Below are positions 15,249-22,078 of a stretch of DNA of 25,535 nucleotides, piece by piece; positions within the stretch are counted from its first letter, which is position 1, and each line of letters begins with the position of its first letter. Under the pieces are notes generated by a model. The model was not told the DNA's origin, ran no database searches, and saw only the letters and a program-made list of their open reading frames with translations. A program made the translations under genes and the position numbers. Source of the DNA: an uncultured Treponema sp. (GTDB taxonomy: Bacteria > Spirochaetota > Spirochaetia > Treponematales > Treponemataceae); the NCBI GenBank assembly GCA_905236465.1, contig CAJOQA010000198.1, positions 1-25,535 on the forward strand, read 5' to 3'.

Positions 15249-15743
15249 ATGGACAGTTCAGAAGAAATCTTAAATTTACTAAGGGATAATGCCCGCATCT
15301 CAACTCAAGATATTTCGGCTATGACCAAAAAGACGCCGGAAGAAGTGGAAAAAGTAATTCAAAGATTAGAAAATGAAGGCATTATTATGAAATATGCCGC
15401 AATCATAAATCCCGAAAAAGATTTGAACAGCAAGGAAAAAGTCAAGGCAGAAATTGAAATTCAGGTTCAGCCGGAAAGAGAGCACGGCTTTGACGCTATT
15501 GCTGATAGGATTTACCGTTTTCCTCAAGTAAAATCCCTATACCTGATGAGTGGTGGCTATGATTTAAAAGTCATAATAGAAGGAGATTCCCTAACAGATG
15601 TGGCAAGCTTTGTAGCAAGGAAACTTTCTACAATACAAGGGGTAAGATCTATTAAGACCCACTTCATCCTTAAGACCTACAAAGAAAACGACATAGTTTA
15701 TATAGAAGAAAAAACAGATAGTCGCGAAGGAGTTATAGCATGA
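15249..15743 (+). CDS. Lrp/AsnC family transcriptional regulator
   Basis: This 164-residue protein has the standard Lrp architecture. An N-terminal winged helix (EILNLLRDNARISTQDISAM, then EEVEKVIQRLENEGIIMKYAA) is followed by the RAM (ligand-sensing) domain with FPQVKSLYLMSGGYDLKVII. Such proteins bind amino acids and control their metabolism. It is the length of Bacillus AlaR (YugG) and, like it, sits directly before an aminotransferase gene; the ATG of that gene overlaps this stop codon (ATGA at 15740-15743), so translation is coupled. It probably controls its own operon. Its ribosome-binding site GGGGGA is one arm of an inverted repeat. The exact amino acid sensed cannot be read from the sequence. 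Confidence 0.9.
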   Translation: MDSSEEILNLLRDNARISTQDISAMTKKTPEEVEKVIQRLENEGIIMKYAAIINPEKDLNSKEKVKAEIEIQVQPEREHGFDAIADRIYRFPQVKSLYLMSGGYDLKVIIEGDSLTDVASFVARKLSTIQGVRSIKTHFILKTYKENDIVYIEEKTDSREGVIA

Positions 15744-16903
15744 ATACTAGACAAGATAAATTCAACAAAGCAATGGTAGAAACTCCGCCAAGCGGAATCC
15801 GTAAATTCTTTGACTTGCTCATTGGTCACGATGATGTAATTTCACTTTCTGTTGGTGAACCTGACTTCCCAACCCCTTGGCTGATGAGGGAAGAAGCCTT
15901 TTATCACTTGGAAAAGGGACAGACATCTTACACAAGCAACAGGGGACTTGTAGAACTTCGCGAAGAAATTGCCCGCTACATGGAAAGATACGGTTGCTAC
16001 TACAACCCTGAGAAAGAAATTCTTGTTACGGTAGGGGCCAGTGAAGGTGTTGACGCTTGTCTTAGAGCAATCTTAAATCCTGGAGATGAAATTCTTGTTT
16101 CTACACCCTGCTACGTAAACTACACCCCACTTGCAAATCTTACTGGGGCAAAGGCAATAGAACTTGATACTTCTTCCACCAACTTTTATCCTACAGCAGC
16201 AGCATTAGAAAAACTTATTACCCCAAAGACTAAGGCCCTGATGATTTGTAGCCCAAACAACCCCACTGGAACTATTATTCCAAAAGAGGAGTTGGAAAAA
16301 ATTGCAAAACTCTGCATAAAAAATCAGATTTGGGTAATAGCTGACGAAATTTACTGTGAACTGATTTACGAGGATGAAAAACATACCTCTATAGCATCCT
16401 TCCCTGGAATGAAGGATTACACAATAGTGCTGAACGGCTTTTCAAAGTCCTTTGCTATGACCGGTTGGAGAATCGGTTGGGTTGCTGCCCCCGAAGACTT
16501 AATCGGACAAATTGTAAAGTTACATGGCTACAACACTATTTGCGCCCCAATAATGAGCCAGTATGCGGCTGTTGAAGGATTAAGGCACGGCTGGTCAGAA
16601 GTAGAGAAAATGAGGGTTTCTTACCAACAGAGGCGAAACCTTATGTACAAGGCTTTCTGTGACATGGGTCTAAAGGTTCCTGAACCCAAGGGGGCCTTTT
16701 ACATGTTTCCCGATATTTCTTCTACAGGGATGTCTTCTAATGATTTTGCGACAGCCCTACTTGAAAAGCACAATGTTTGTGTTGTTCCCGGCGCAGTGTT
16801 CGGTTCCGGAGGAGAAGGCCATATCAGATGTTGCTATGCAACGGCAATAGATAAAATTAAAACTGCCTTAGACAGGATTGCCGACTTTGTAAAGGAATGC
16901 TAA
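15740..16903 (+). CDS. Class I/II PLP-dependent aminotransferase (AlaT/AspC-like)
   Basis: This 387-residue protein is a fold-type I aminotransferase. Seen: SVGEPDFPTP, the substrate-side YTSNRG, SPNNPTGTI, DEIYCELIYE, the PLP lysine K236 in NGFSKSFAMTGWRIGW, and the carboxylate-binding Arg in GGEGHIRCCYAT. Length and gene order (Lrp-type regulator plus aminotransferase with overlapping stop and start) resemble Bacillus alaR-alaT, so alanine-pyruvate-glutamate transfer is a reasonable guess. Aspartate or aromatic amino acids are alternatives that sequence alone does not exclude. A strong ribosome-binding site (AAGGAG, 15727-15732) lies inside the upstream gene. Confidence 0.92.
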   Translation: MNTRQDKFNKAMVETPPSGIRKFFDLLIGHDDVISLSVGEPDFPTPWLMREEAFYHLEKGQTSYTSNRGLVELREEIARYMERYGCYYNPEKEILVTVGASEGVDACLRAILNPGDEILVSTPCYVNYTPLANLTGAKAIELDTSSTNFYPTAAALEKLITPKTKALMICSPNNPTGTIIPKEELEKIAKLCIKNQIWVIADEIYCELIYEDEKHTSIASFPGMKDYTIVLNGFSKSFAMTGWRIGWVAAPEDLIGQIVKLHGYNTICAPIMSQYAAVEGLRHGWSEVEKMRVSYQQRRNLMYKAFCDMGLKVPEPKGAFYMFPDISSTGMSSNDFATALLEKHNVCVVPGAVFGSGGEGHIRCCYATAIDKIKTALDRIADFVKEC

Positions 16904-16992
16904 CGACAGACTAAAATTCAGTTAGTTAAATGCCGATAGAATTCTAGACTCTTGTAAAGGTCCTAAATTATGTTTATTGTAAGGAATGATAT

Positions 16993-18327
16993 ATGCCATA
17001 CCTTTTAGCTGCAATAGTTGTTTTCTCCGTAATAGCAATATTAATGGTCATAGGGAAGAAGGGAGGATCTTCTTCCAAAAAAAAGGGCGGGAAAAATAAA
17101 AGTCAAGCTCAAATCATAAAAGAAGCTAATCGTAAGCTAGCAAGAAATCCAAATGATGAAGCAGGTCTTACAGAGCTTGGCGACCTATATTTTTCTAGCG
17201 GACTTTGGGACAAGGCCTACCCCATTTATGATCGCCTTACAAAACTTGCAAAATCAAAGGTAGATATGGATCCCTACAAATATCTGCTTAGGGCCAGCAT
17301 ATGTGCAATCAAGCTAGAAAAAAACGAAGAGGCCTTACTCTATCTTCAAGAAGCATATAAAAAGCATCCCCACGACTTTGACTTAAACTACAATTTAGGC
17401 ATAGCCCTCTACAAGCTTAAACAGTACGATAAGGCAGCGACCAGCTTAAAAAAGTCTTTATTAGCAAAACCAGAAGCAGAAGGTGTAAGTTTTATCTTAG
17501 GACACTGCTTATACTTAGGGCATCACTTTCACGACAGTTTACCTTTACTGAAAAAAGCCTTAACTGAAGATCCTGGTAACAAGGAAGCCCTTTTCTGTAT
17601 GGCAGATGCTATGGCACAAGAAGGTCACGGTGACAAGGCGATAAAGGTATTTATGCACCTTAGGGCCGACCCGTCTTTTGGTCCAAAGTCATGCTTACAA
17701 GCCGGCATTTACCACGCAAACATGGGAGACTACGACAATGCAATTCAAGACTTTACTATTGGATTGAAACATGAAAATATTGATCCAAATATAAAGTTGG
17801 AAACGGAATACAGGTTGGGTATATGCTACTTTAGCAAGAATCAGTTTGCAAACGGCCTTGTTTTATTAAAGCAGGTTCGCTCCGTAAACCCAAATTACAA
17901 AGACACCGCAACCCTTATTGCCCGCTACCAGGAATTAAGCCAGAACTCAAATTTGCAAATTTACCTTTCAGCAGGAACAGGAGAATTTGTAGCCCTTTGC
18001 CGCAAAGTTGTAGCTGCAATCTATAAGGATTCAAATATAAAAATTCTAGACATAAATGTGGGGCAGATTTTTACAGACATAATCGCAGAAATAGATTCCC
18101 CAAAGTTCCAAGATACAGAAATATTCAGGTTCTTTAGGACTACAGGCTCAACAGGAGAGCTTTACGTTCGCGACTTTCACGGCCACTTGCATGATATAAA
18201 GGCTGATAAGGGCTTCTGCATTACAGCAGGTATCTTCTCTGATGAAGCAAGGAAGTACACAGAAGGACGCCCTGTAGACCTCTTGGAAAAGGCCCAATTA
18301 ACCCAGCTGCTTAAAAAGATTGCTTAA
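16993..18327 (+). CDS. Membrane-anchored TPR protein with a degenerate Mrr-like C-terminal domain
   Basis: This 444-residue protein has an N-terminal membrane helix (about 3-21, LLAAIVVFSVIAILMVIGKK) and a Ser/Lys/Gly-rich linker. About six TPR-type helical repeats follow (about 40-310; for example PHDFDLNYNLGIALYKLKQY and GNKEALFCMADAMAQEGHGD). The C-terminal region of about 125 residues resembles the Mrr_cat fold of restriction nucleases: ELYVRDFHGHLHDIKADKGF, then CITAGIFSDEARKYTEGRPV and LLEKAQLTQLL. The Q-x-K catalytic strand is replaced by FRFFRT, so cleavage is unlikely. The helix without a cleavage site suggests an inner-membrane protein with its bulk in the cytoplasm. A ribosome-binding site AAGGA lies 11 bases upstream. 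The function is unknown; a scaffold or nucleic-acid-binding role is possible. Confidence 0.78.
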   Translation: MPYLLAAIVVFSVIAILMVIGKKGGSSSKKKGGKNKSQAQIIKEANRKLARNPNDEAGLTELGDLYFSSGLWDKAYPIYDRLTKLAKSKVDMDPYKYLLRASICAIKLEKNEEALLYLQEAYKKHPHDFDLNYNLGIALYKLKQYDKAATSLKKSLLAKPEAEGVSFILGHCLYLGHHFHDSLPLLKKALTEDPGNKEALFCMADAMAQEGHGDKAIKVFMHLRADPSFGPKSCLQAGIYHANMGDYDNAIQDFTIGLKHENIDPNIKLETEYRLGICYFSKNQFANGLVLLKQVRSVNPNYKDTATLIARYQELSQNSNLQIYLSAGTGEFVALCRKVVAAIYKDSNIKILDINVGQIFTDIIAEIDSPKFQDTEIFRFFRTTGSTGELYVRDFHGHLHDIKADKGFCITAGIFSDEARKYTEGRPVDLLEKAQLTQLLKKIA

Positions 18328-18339
18328 AAATAAGTTTTT

Positions 18340-19089
18340 ATGGATGAAAAAACAGCTGCCAAGCTACGGCTTCTTGCTGATAAATACGAAACAAGGGATT
18401 TCCTGAAAAAAGATCCATCTCAGTTTATGCACAGGTACCAGTCTCCCCTAGACCAGGAGACTGTTGCTTTTTTAGCTGCAAGTCTATCTTTTGGCAGGAG
18501 GGAGCAGATTCTGCTCCATATCGAACGAGTTCTTCAAAAATGCCAAGACTCTCCGTACGAATGGATAATTTCAGGTAAATTTAATACTTTTTTTATTGAA
18601 TCTGAAAAATCATTTTACAGGATGTATTCTTACAAGGATATGCGCATCTTATGTAAGAGACTGCAAGAAATTTTTCTAAAAAGTGGTTCAGTGGGAACGT
18701 ATATTAAAGAAAAGAAGGACAATTTTCCTTACCTTTTTATGGCAATACAAGATTCCTTTCCTAAGGAATGTAGGATAATCCCTAGTGGCAAACAGTCAGC
18801 CTCAAAACGGATCCAGATGTTTTTAAGATGGATGGTTAGAAAAAATTCCCCAGTTGACTTAGGCCTTTGGGACTGCTACCAGGCAGGTGATTTAATTATC
18901 CCCCTAGACACACACGTTATGCAGGAAGCGACAAAACTAAAACTTTTATCTGCTTCCGCAAGTGGGAAAGTTAGGGCAGCATCGCTAAAAACGGCACTAG
19001 AACTTACAGCAGAATTGGCTCTTGCCTTTCCCCAAGACCCTGTTAGGGGAGATTATGCCCTCTTTGGTCTTGGAGTAGACGAAGAATAG
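18340..19089 (+). CDS. TIGR02757 (DUF2400) family protein
   Basis: This 249-residue protein matches the full length of the TIGR02757 family, whose function is unknown. Typical sequence: the opening LLADKYETRDFLKKDPSQFMHRY, then DQETVAFLAASLSFGRREQI, the central SASKRIQMFLRWMVRKNSPVDLGLW, and IIPLDTHVMQEATKL followed by FPQDPVRGDYALFGLGVDEE. The DTHV and DPVRGDYALFGLG motifs recall HhH-GPD-type DNA glycosylases, and a distant link has been suggested; I cannot confirm catalysis. It starts 12 bases after the TPR gene with no clear ribosome-binding site, so it is probably co-transcribed and perhaps poorly translated alone. It ends three bases from the convergent kdgK. Confidence 0.87.
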   Translation: MDEKTAAKLRLLADKYETRDFLKKDPSQFMHRYQSPLDQETVAFLAASLSFGRREQILLHIERVLQKCQDSPYEWIISGKFNTFFIESEKSFYRMYSYKDMRILCKRLQEIFLKSGSVGTYIKEKKDNFPYLFMAIQDSFPKECRIIPSGKQSASKRIQMFLRWMVRKNSPVDLGLWDCYQAGDLIIPLDTHVMQEATKLKLLSASASGKVRAASLKTALELTAELALAFPQDPVRGDYALFGLGVDEE

Positions 19090-19092
19090 ATG

Positions 19093-20118
19093 TTAGCGTT
19101 GTATGCGGCCAGAACCATCTCCTGCGGCCAATTTTTCAACTTCTTCAACACTAGCCATGTTAAAGTCACCTTCAACAGTGTGCTTTAAGCAAGAGGCCGC
19201 AGAGGCAAAATCAACTGCCTCTTGGGTTGTTTTTCCAGTAAGAAAAGAATAAATGAGACCTGCGCTAAAGGAATCTCCACCCCCTAACCGGTCTACAATA
19301 AACATGTCATATTCACGGCTAAAGCAATATTCTTTTTCCTCTGCGTCATATAAGAGGGCAGCCCACTTGTTAAGGTTTGCATTTATTGAAGTGCGCAAGG
19401 TAACCGCAACTTTCTTAAAGCCATACTCGTCAGCCAACTGCTTTGCAACAGACTTATAGCCGGACTTGTTGATTTTTCCATTGTTAACATCAGTGTTTTC
19501 AGCCTCTATTCCAAAAACATCCTTTGCATCCTCTTCATTTCCAATGCAAACATCAACAAAGGCAGATATTTCTTTCATCACCTTACCGGCATCTTCTTTT
19601 GACCAGAGCTTACTCCTATAGTTTAAGTCGCAACTTACAATTGCACCTGCTTCTTTTGCTGCCCTACAGGCTTCAAGACAAATCTGTGGCATATTTCCGC
19701 CAAGAGCAGGGCTTATTCCAGTAAGATGAAACCAAGAGCAACCGGCAAAAATCTTTTTCCAGTCAAAATCAGCAGGGCTTGACTCTGCAATAGAAGAACC
19801 GGCCCTGTCATATATGCACTTAGAAGGTCTTTGGCTTGCCCCCCGCTCATTATAGTAAATGCCCAGGCGCTTTCCGCCACGAACAATAAAAGAGGTATCT
19901 ACCCCATACCGGCGCAAACTGTTTACGGCTGCTTGCCCTATTTCGTGGCTAGGTAGCTTTGTAACGTAAGAAACATCCATTCCAAAGTTGGCAAGAGAAA
20001 CAGCGACATTTGCCTCTGCCCCACCAAAAGTGCTTGTCATTGTGTCAACTTGAACAAAGCGGTAGTAACCGGCAGGTTCAAGGCGCAGCATCAACTCCCC
20101 AAAAGTTACAACACGCAT
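19093..20118 (-). CDS. kdgK: 2-keto-3-deoxygluconate kinase (PfkB family)
   Basis: This 341-residue protein is a PfkB/ribokinase-type sugar kinase most like KDG kinase, which phosphorylates 2-keto-3-deoxygluconate (from pectin or uronic acids) to KDPG for cleavage by KDPG aldolase. Seen: the N-terminal GELMLRLEPAGYYRFVQVD, GGAEANVAVSLANFG, a central SCDLNYRSKLW and the catalytic DRLGGGDSFSAG near 275-286, with the GGGDSF typical of KDG kinases. It starts three bases after the response-regulator stop, with AAGGG as ribosome-binding site, so the two are one operon. The pectinesterase-like gene upstream in the same direction strengthens the pectin reading. Fructokinase or ribokinase activity is less likely. 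No KDPG aldolase or uronate isomerase gene is in the window. Confidence 0.87.
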   Translation of the reverse strand: MRVVTFGELMLRLEPAGYYRFVQVDTMTSTFGGAEANVAVSLANFGMDVSYVTKLPSHEIGQAAVNSLRRYGVDTSFIVRGGKRLGIYYNERGASQRPSKCIYDRAGSSIAESSPADFDWKKIFAGCSWFHLTGISPALGGNMPQICLEACRAAKEAGAIVSCDLNYRSKLWSKEDAGKVMKEISAFVDVCIGNEEDAKDVFGIEAENTDVNNGKINKSGYKSVAKQLADEYGFKKVAVTLRTSINANLNKWAALLYDAEEKEYCFSREYDMFIVDRLGGGDSFSAGLIYSFLTGKTTQEAVDFASAASCLKHTVEGDFNMASVEEVEKLAAGDGSGRIQR

Positions 20119-20121
20119 TAT

Positions 20122-20880
20122 TTATTTACCCTTAAAAAAGTCATCGATGCTTTTTATCAGCTCGTCTGCTGGCATATTCTTGAGCAAATACTTTTCAGGC
20201 TTGGCGGCAAGAACTTTCATAACAGTTTCCCTATCATCTTTAGCGGTTAAAAAGATTACGGGTATATCTTTGGTAAGATCTTCGCTCTTTAGCATTTCAA
20301 AGACCTGTAGTCCGGATACTACCGGCATCTCGTAGTCTAAGAGTATTAAATCCACATGATTTTGTGTCAAGAAAGAGATTGCAGAAACGCCTGAGTTTGC
20401 CATAAAGACATCATACTTTGGACTTAGCCTGTTCTTCATTGACCTTAGAAGAATGCCGTCATCGTCAACAACTAAAATTCGCTTTTTTCCTTGGCTTTCA
20501 AAGTCATCAAGAATCAACGTATTAAGTTTATTTATAACATCTTTCATGTTTACGGGCCGGCTGAAAGAAGCTGAAACCACAGACTTAGGAACAATTTCAT
20601 AGGCTGCATTTATTTCCATGGGGTTTCCTATCAGGTATAAAACACGGTCCTTTCCATCTTCTGTCACAAGCTTCTTTAAATACTTTAAAGTACCATTAAA
20701 ATTATTGAGATCCCCTTCAAGATAGACAATATAAATATCAGGAAGATTTGCCCGTAACTGTATTTCTACTAAATCAGGCTGAGCCGGTATTACTTCAAAA
20801 TGAGAATCCACAAGGGATTTTTCCATTGCAGAAACCAAGAAGTTATGATTTTCACTTACGAATAAAATTCTTTTGTCCAT
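20122..20880 (-). CDS. Tandem-receiver response regulator, first receiver degenerate
   Basis: This 252-residue protein has two receiver folds and no output domain. The second (about 133-250) is complete: acidic pocket DDD at 139-141, phosphoacceptor D182 in LLDYEMP, T212 and K234. The first (about 3-122) keeps the fold pattern but has Ser-Glu-Asn in place of the acidic pocket, and Tyr53 where the phosphoacceptor would be, so it cannot be phosphorylated normally. No DNA-binding, c-di-GMP or other output domain is present, so it must act through partner proteins. No histidine kinase gene is nearby. It is co-transcribed with kdgK (three-base gap) and has its own promoter, with a GGGAATTTCCC palindrome at the transcription start and AAGGA as ribosome-binding site. 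Confidence 0.87.
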   Translation of the reverse strand: MDKRILFVSENHNFLVSAMEKSLVDSHFEVIPAQPDLVEIQLRANLPDIYIVYLEGDLNNFNGTLKYLKKLVTEDGKDRVLYLIGNPMEINAAYEIVPKSVVSASFSRPVNMKDVINKLNTLILDDFESQGKKRILVVDDDGILLRSMKNRLSPKYDVFMANSGVSAISFLTQNHVDLILLDYEMPVVSGLQVFEMLKSEDLTKDIPVIFLTAKDDRETVMKVLAAKPEKYLLKNMPADELIKSIDDFFKGK

Positions 20881-20900
20881 ATAGTTTCCTTAATAAAAAC

Positions 20901-20937
20901 GGGGAATTTCCCTATATATTATAACAGAAAATTCCCC
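20901..20937. promoter_or_regulatory. Operator-like dyad around the response-regulator promoter
   Basis: Perfect 9-bp inverted repeats GGGGAATTT (20901-20909) and AAATTCCCC (20929-20937) flank the -10 element with 19 bp between. The first is part of a perfect 11-bp palindrome GGGAATTTCCC (20902-20912) that lies on the predicted start site. A regulator bound here would block transcription. Read as RNA on the minus strand, the same arms followed by GTTTTT could alternatively form a large-loop terminator for the upstream gene. Confidence 0.45.
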
Positions 20938-20946
20938 ATAAAACAA
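20918..20946 (-). promoter_or_regulatory. Promoter of the response regulator - kdgK operon
   Basis: On the minus strand TTGTTT (20941-20946), 17 bp, then a perfect TATAAT (20918-20923) with an extended -10 TG. The predicted start is near 20911, leaving a leader of about 30 bases with AAGGA before the ATG. Confidence 0.65.
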
Positions 20947-20970
20947 TCAAAATTTAAGATTAGTAAACAA

Positions 20971-21984
20971 CTACTGATTTACAAGGGCAAAGGGGGTGTC
21001 ATGCAAAATGAGGTAGCGGCTCGCATAATTCTTAAAATAGTCATCATCGGTCATCAGATAGGATTTTATGTTTCGCCTAGAAGTATCAGCCTCTTCCACC
21101 TTACCGTTTTTTAAGACAATTTTAGTATTATATTCCCTCCAGCCGGTCTTAGCGTTGCCACGGGGATAAACAGTAAGATCCATGTCATCATCCCAACCAA
21201 GCTCTGGATCGTAAACTTCGCTGACAAAACAATTTATGAGGGCAGCACTATCCCAATTTTTTAAAGAGCTAGCATTTCCAAGGCCTGCGGTCCTAAAAAC
21301 ATAGAGGGAAGCTTTTTTGCGTTTCTCACCCGTAAAGCGACAGTTAAGAAAAACAAAACCACTTTTGCCAGCCATTGCAAGGCTCTTTACCGCATACGAG
21401 TTGAAGTCGCCAGAGTCATCATCCCTTGTATGAATCTCACAGGATTCAAAAAGAGAAGTGTCAGGCTCACCATAAATGAAATCAAGATTGCCGGAGATTT
21501 TGCAATCCTTAAACCAAGTAAAGCCCTTTGCAAAAAGGGTTCCCTGCCTACCCTCAAAAGCCATGTTTTCAGCAAGAAGGGTTCCGCTTGTATTGTTCCA
21601 GACAAAGGCTTCAGCTGCATCTGCTATGGGGGTTCCTTCTGGTGAGATTTTATTGTGGGTATTTGCAATAGTAAAATTCTTTAAGGTTACGTTAGTTGCG
21701 CTAGGCCCGATTATAAAAACACACCTGTTTTCGATTCCTTTATGGAAAGATTCACAGTTATCAGCCTGAATAACACAGTTTTTGCGGTCTGTTCCAGGAA
21801 TGCTTTCCATTATGAGAGGATTAGTTAAATTATAGCGAACAGTTTCTTTGTAGACTCCGCTTTCAAGTATTATATGAACAGGGGTATCTTTTTTTACTGC
21901 CCCTGTCATAATCATATCCCTAATCTTTTTTAAAGCAGCTGTAATTGAAGCTGCTGACCTAGAATTTACGCTAAGTTCAAGCAT
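20971..21984 (-). CDS. Pectinesterase family protein, probably cytoplasmic, catalytic Asp missing
   Basis: Pectinesterases remove methyl esters from pectin using two Asp, a Gln and an Arg on a right-handed beta-helix. This 337-residue protein follows the bacterial branch: AEAFVWNNTSGTLLAENMAF, GRQGTLFAKGFTWF (143-158 region), ISGNLDFIYGEP with D168, and the C-terminal GWREYNT. The general-acid Asp expected in a Q-D-T-L motif is Gly148 (codon GGA), while Q147 and D168 remain. There is no signal peptide, which is unusual for an enzyme acting on polymers. It may act on short intracellular oligogalacturonides, have lost activity, or have another role. It has its own promoter, near-leaderless, and precedes the response regulator and kdgK. 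Fold assignment is confident; activity is doubtful. Confidence 0.85.
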   Translation of the reverse strand: MLELSVNSRSAASITAALKKIRDMIMTGAVKKDTPVHIILESGVYKETVRYNLTNPLIMESIPGTDRKNCVIQADNCESFHKGIENRCVFIIGPSATNVTLKNFTIANTHNKISPEGTPIADAAEAFVWNNTSGTLLAENMAFEGRQGTLFAKGFTWFKDCKISGNLDFIYGEPDTSLFESCEIHTRDDDSGDFNSYAVKSLAMAGKSGFVFLNCRFTGEKRKKASLYVFRTAGLGNASSLKNWDSAALINCFVSEVYDPELGWDDDMDLTVYPRGNAKTGWREYNTKIVLKNGKVEEADTSRRNIKSYLMTDDDYFKNYASRYLILHDTPFALVNQ

Positions 21985-21994
21985 ATCAGTTACT

Positions 21995-22023
21995 AGTATA
22001 CAACATTTTTACTATTTATTCAA
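21995..22023 (-). promoter_or_regulatory. Promoter of the pectinesterase-like gene
   Basis: On the minus strand TTGAAT (22018-22023), exactly 17 bp, TATACT (21995-22000). The ATG follows 10 bases after the -10 with no ribosome-binding site, so the leader would be about four bases. Confidence 0.65.
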
Positions 22024-22035
22024 ATTTATTCGGAA

Positions 22036-22078
22036 GTTAGCATGACATTCCGAAACAAGTTCGGAATATCATACTGAC
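22036..22078 (-). repeat. Long hairpin after ptsI (REP-like palindrome)
   Basis: Read on the minus strand, two 19-base arms around the loop CTTGT pair with one mismatch and two G-U pairs. The inner eight pairs (ATTCCGAA 22047-22054 / TTCGGAAT 22060-22067) are perfect. The hairpin begins at the ptsI stop codon and has no T run after it. It may end or protect the ptsI mRNA. A further TTCGGAAG lies at 22029-22036. Confidence 0.6.

Noticed and set aside
16993..18327. A restriction system based on the Mrr-like domain
   Set aside because: The catalytic residues are missing, no methylase is nearby and the context is housekeeping.
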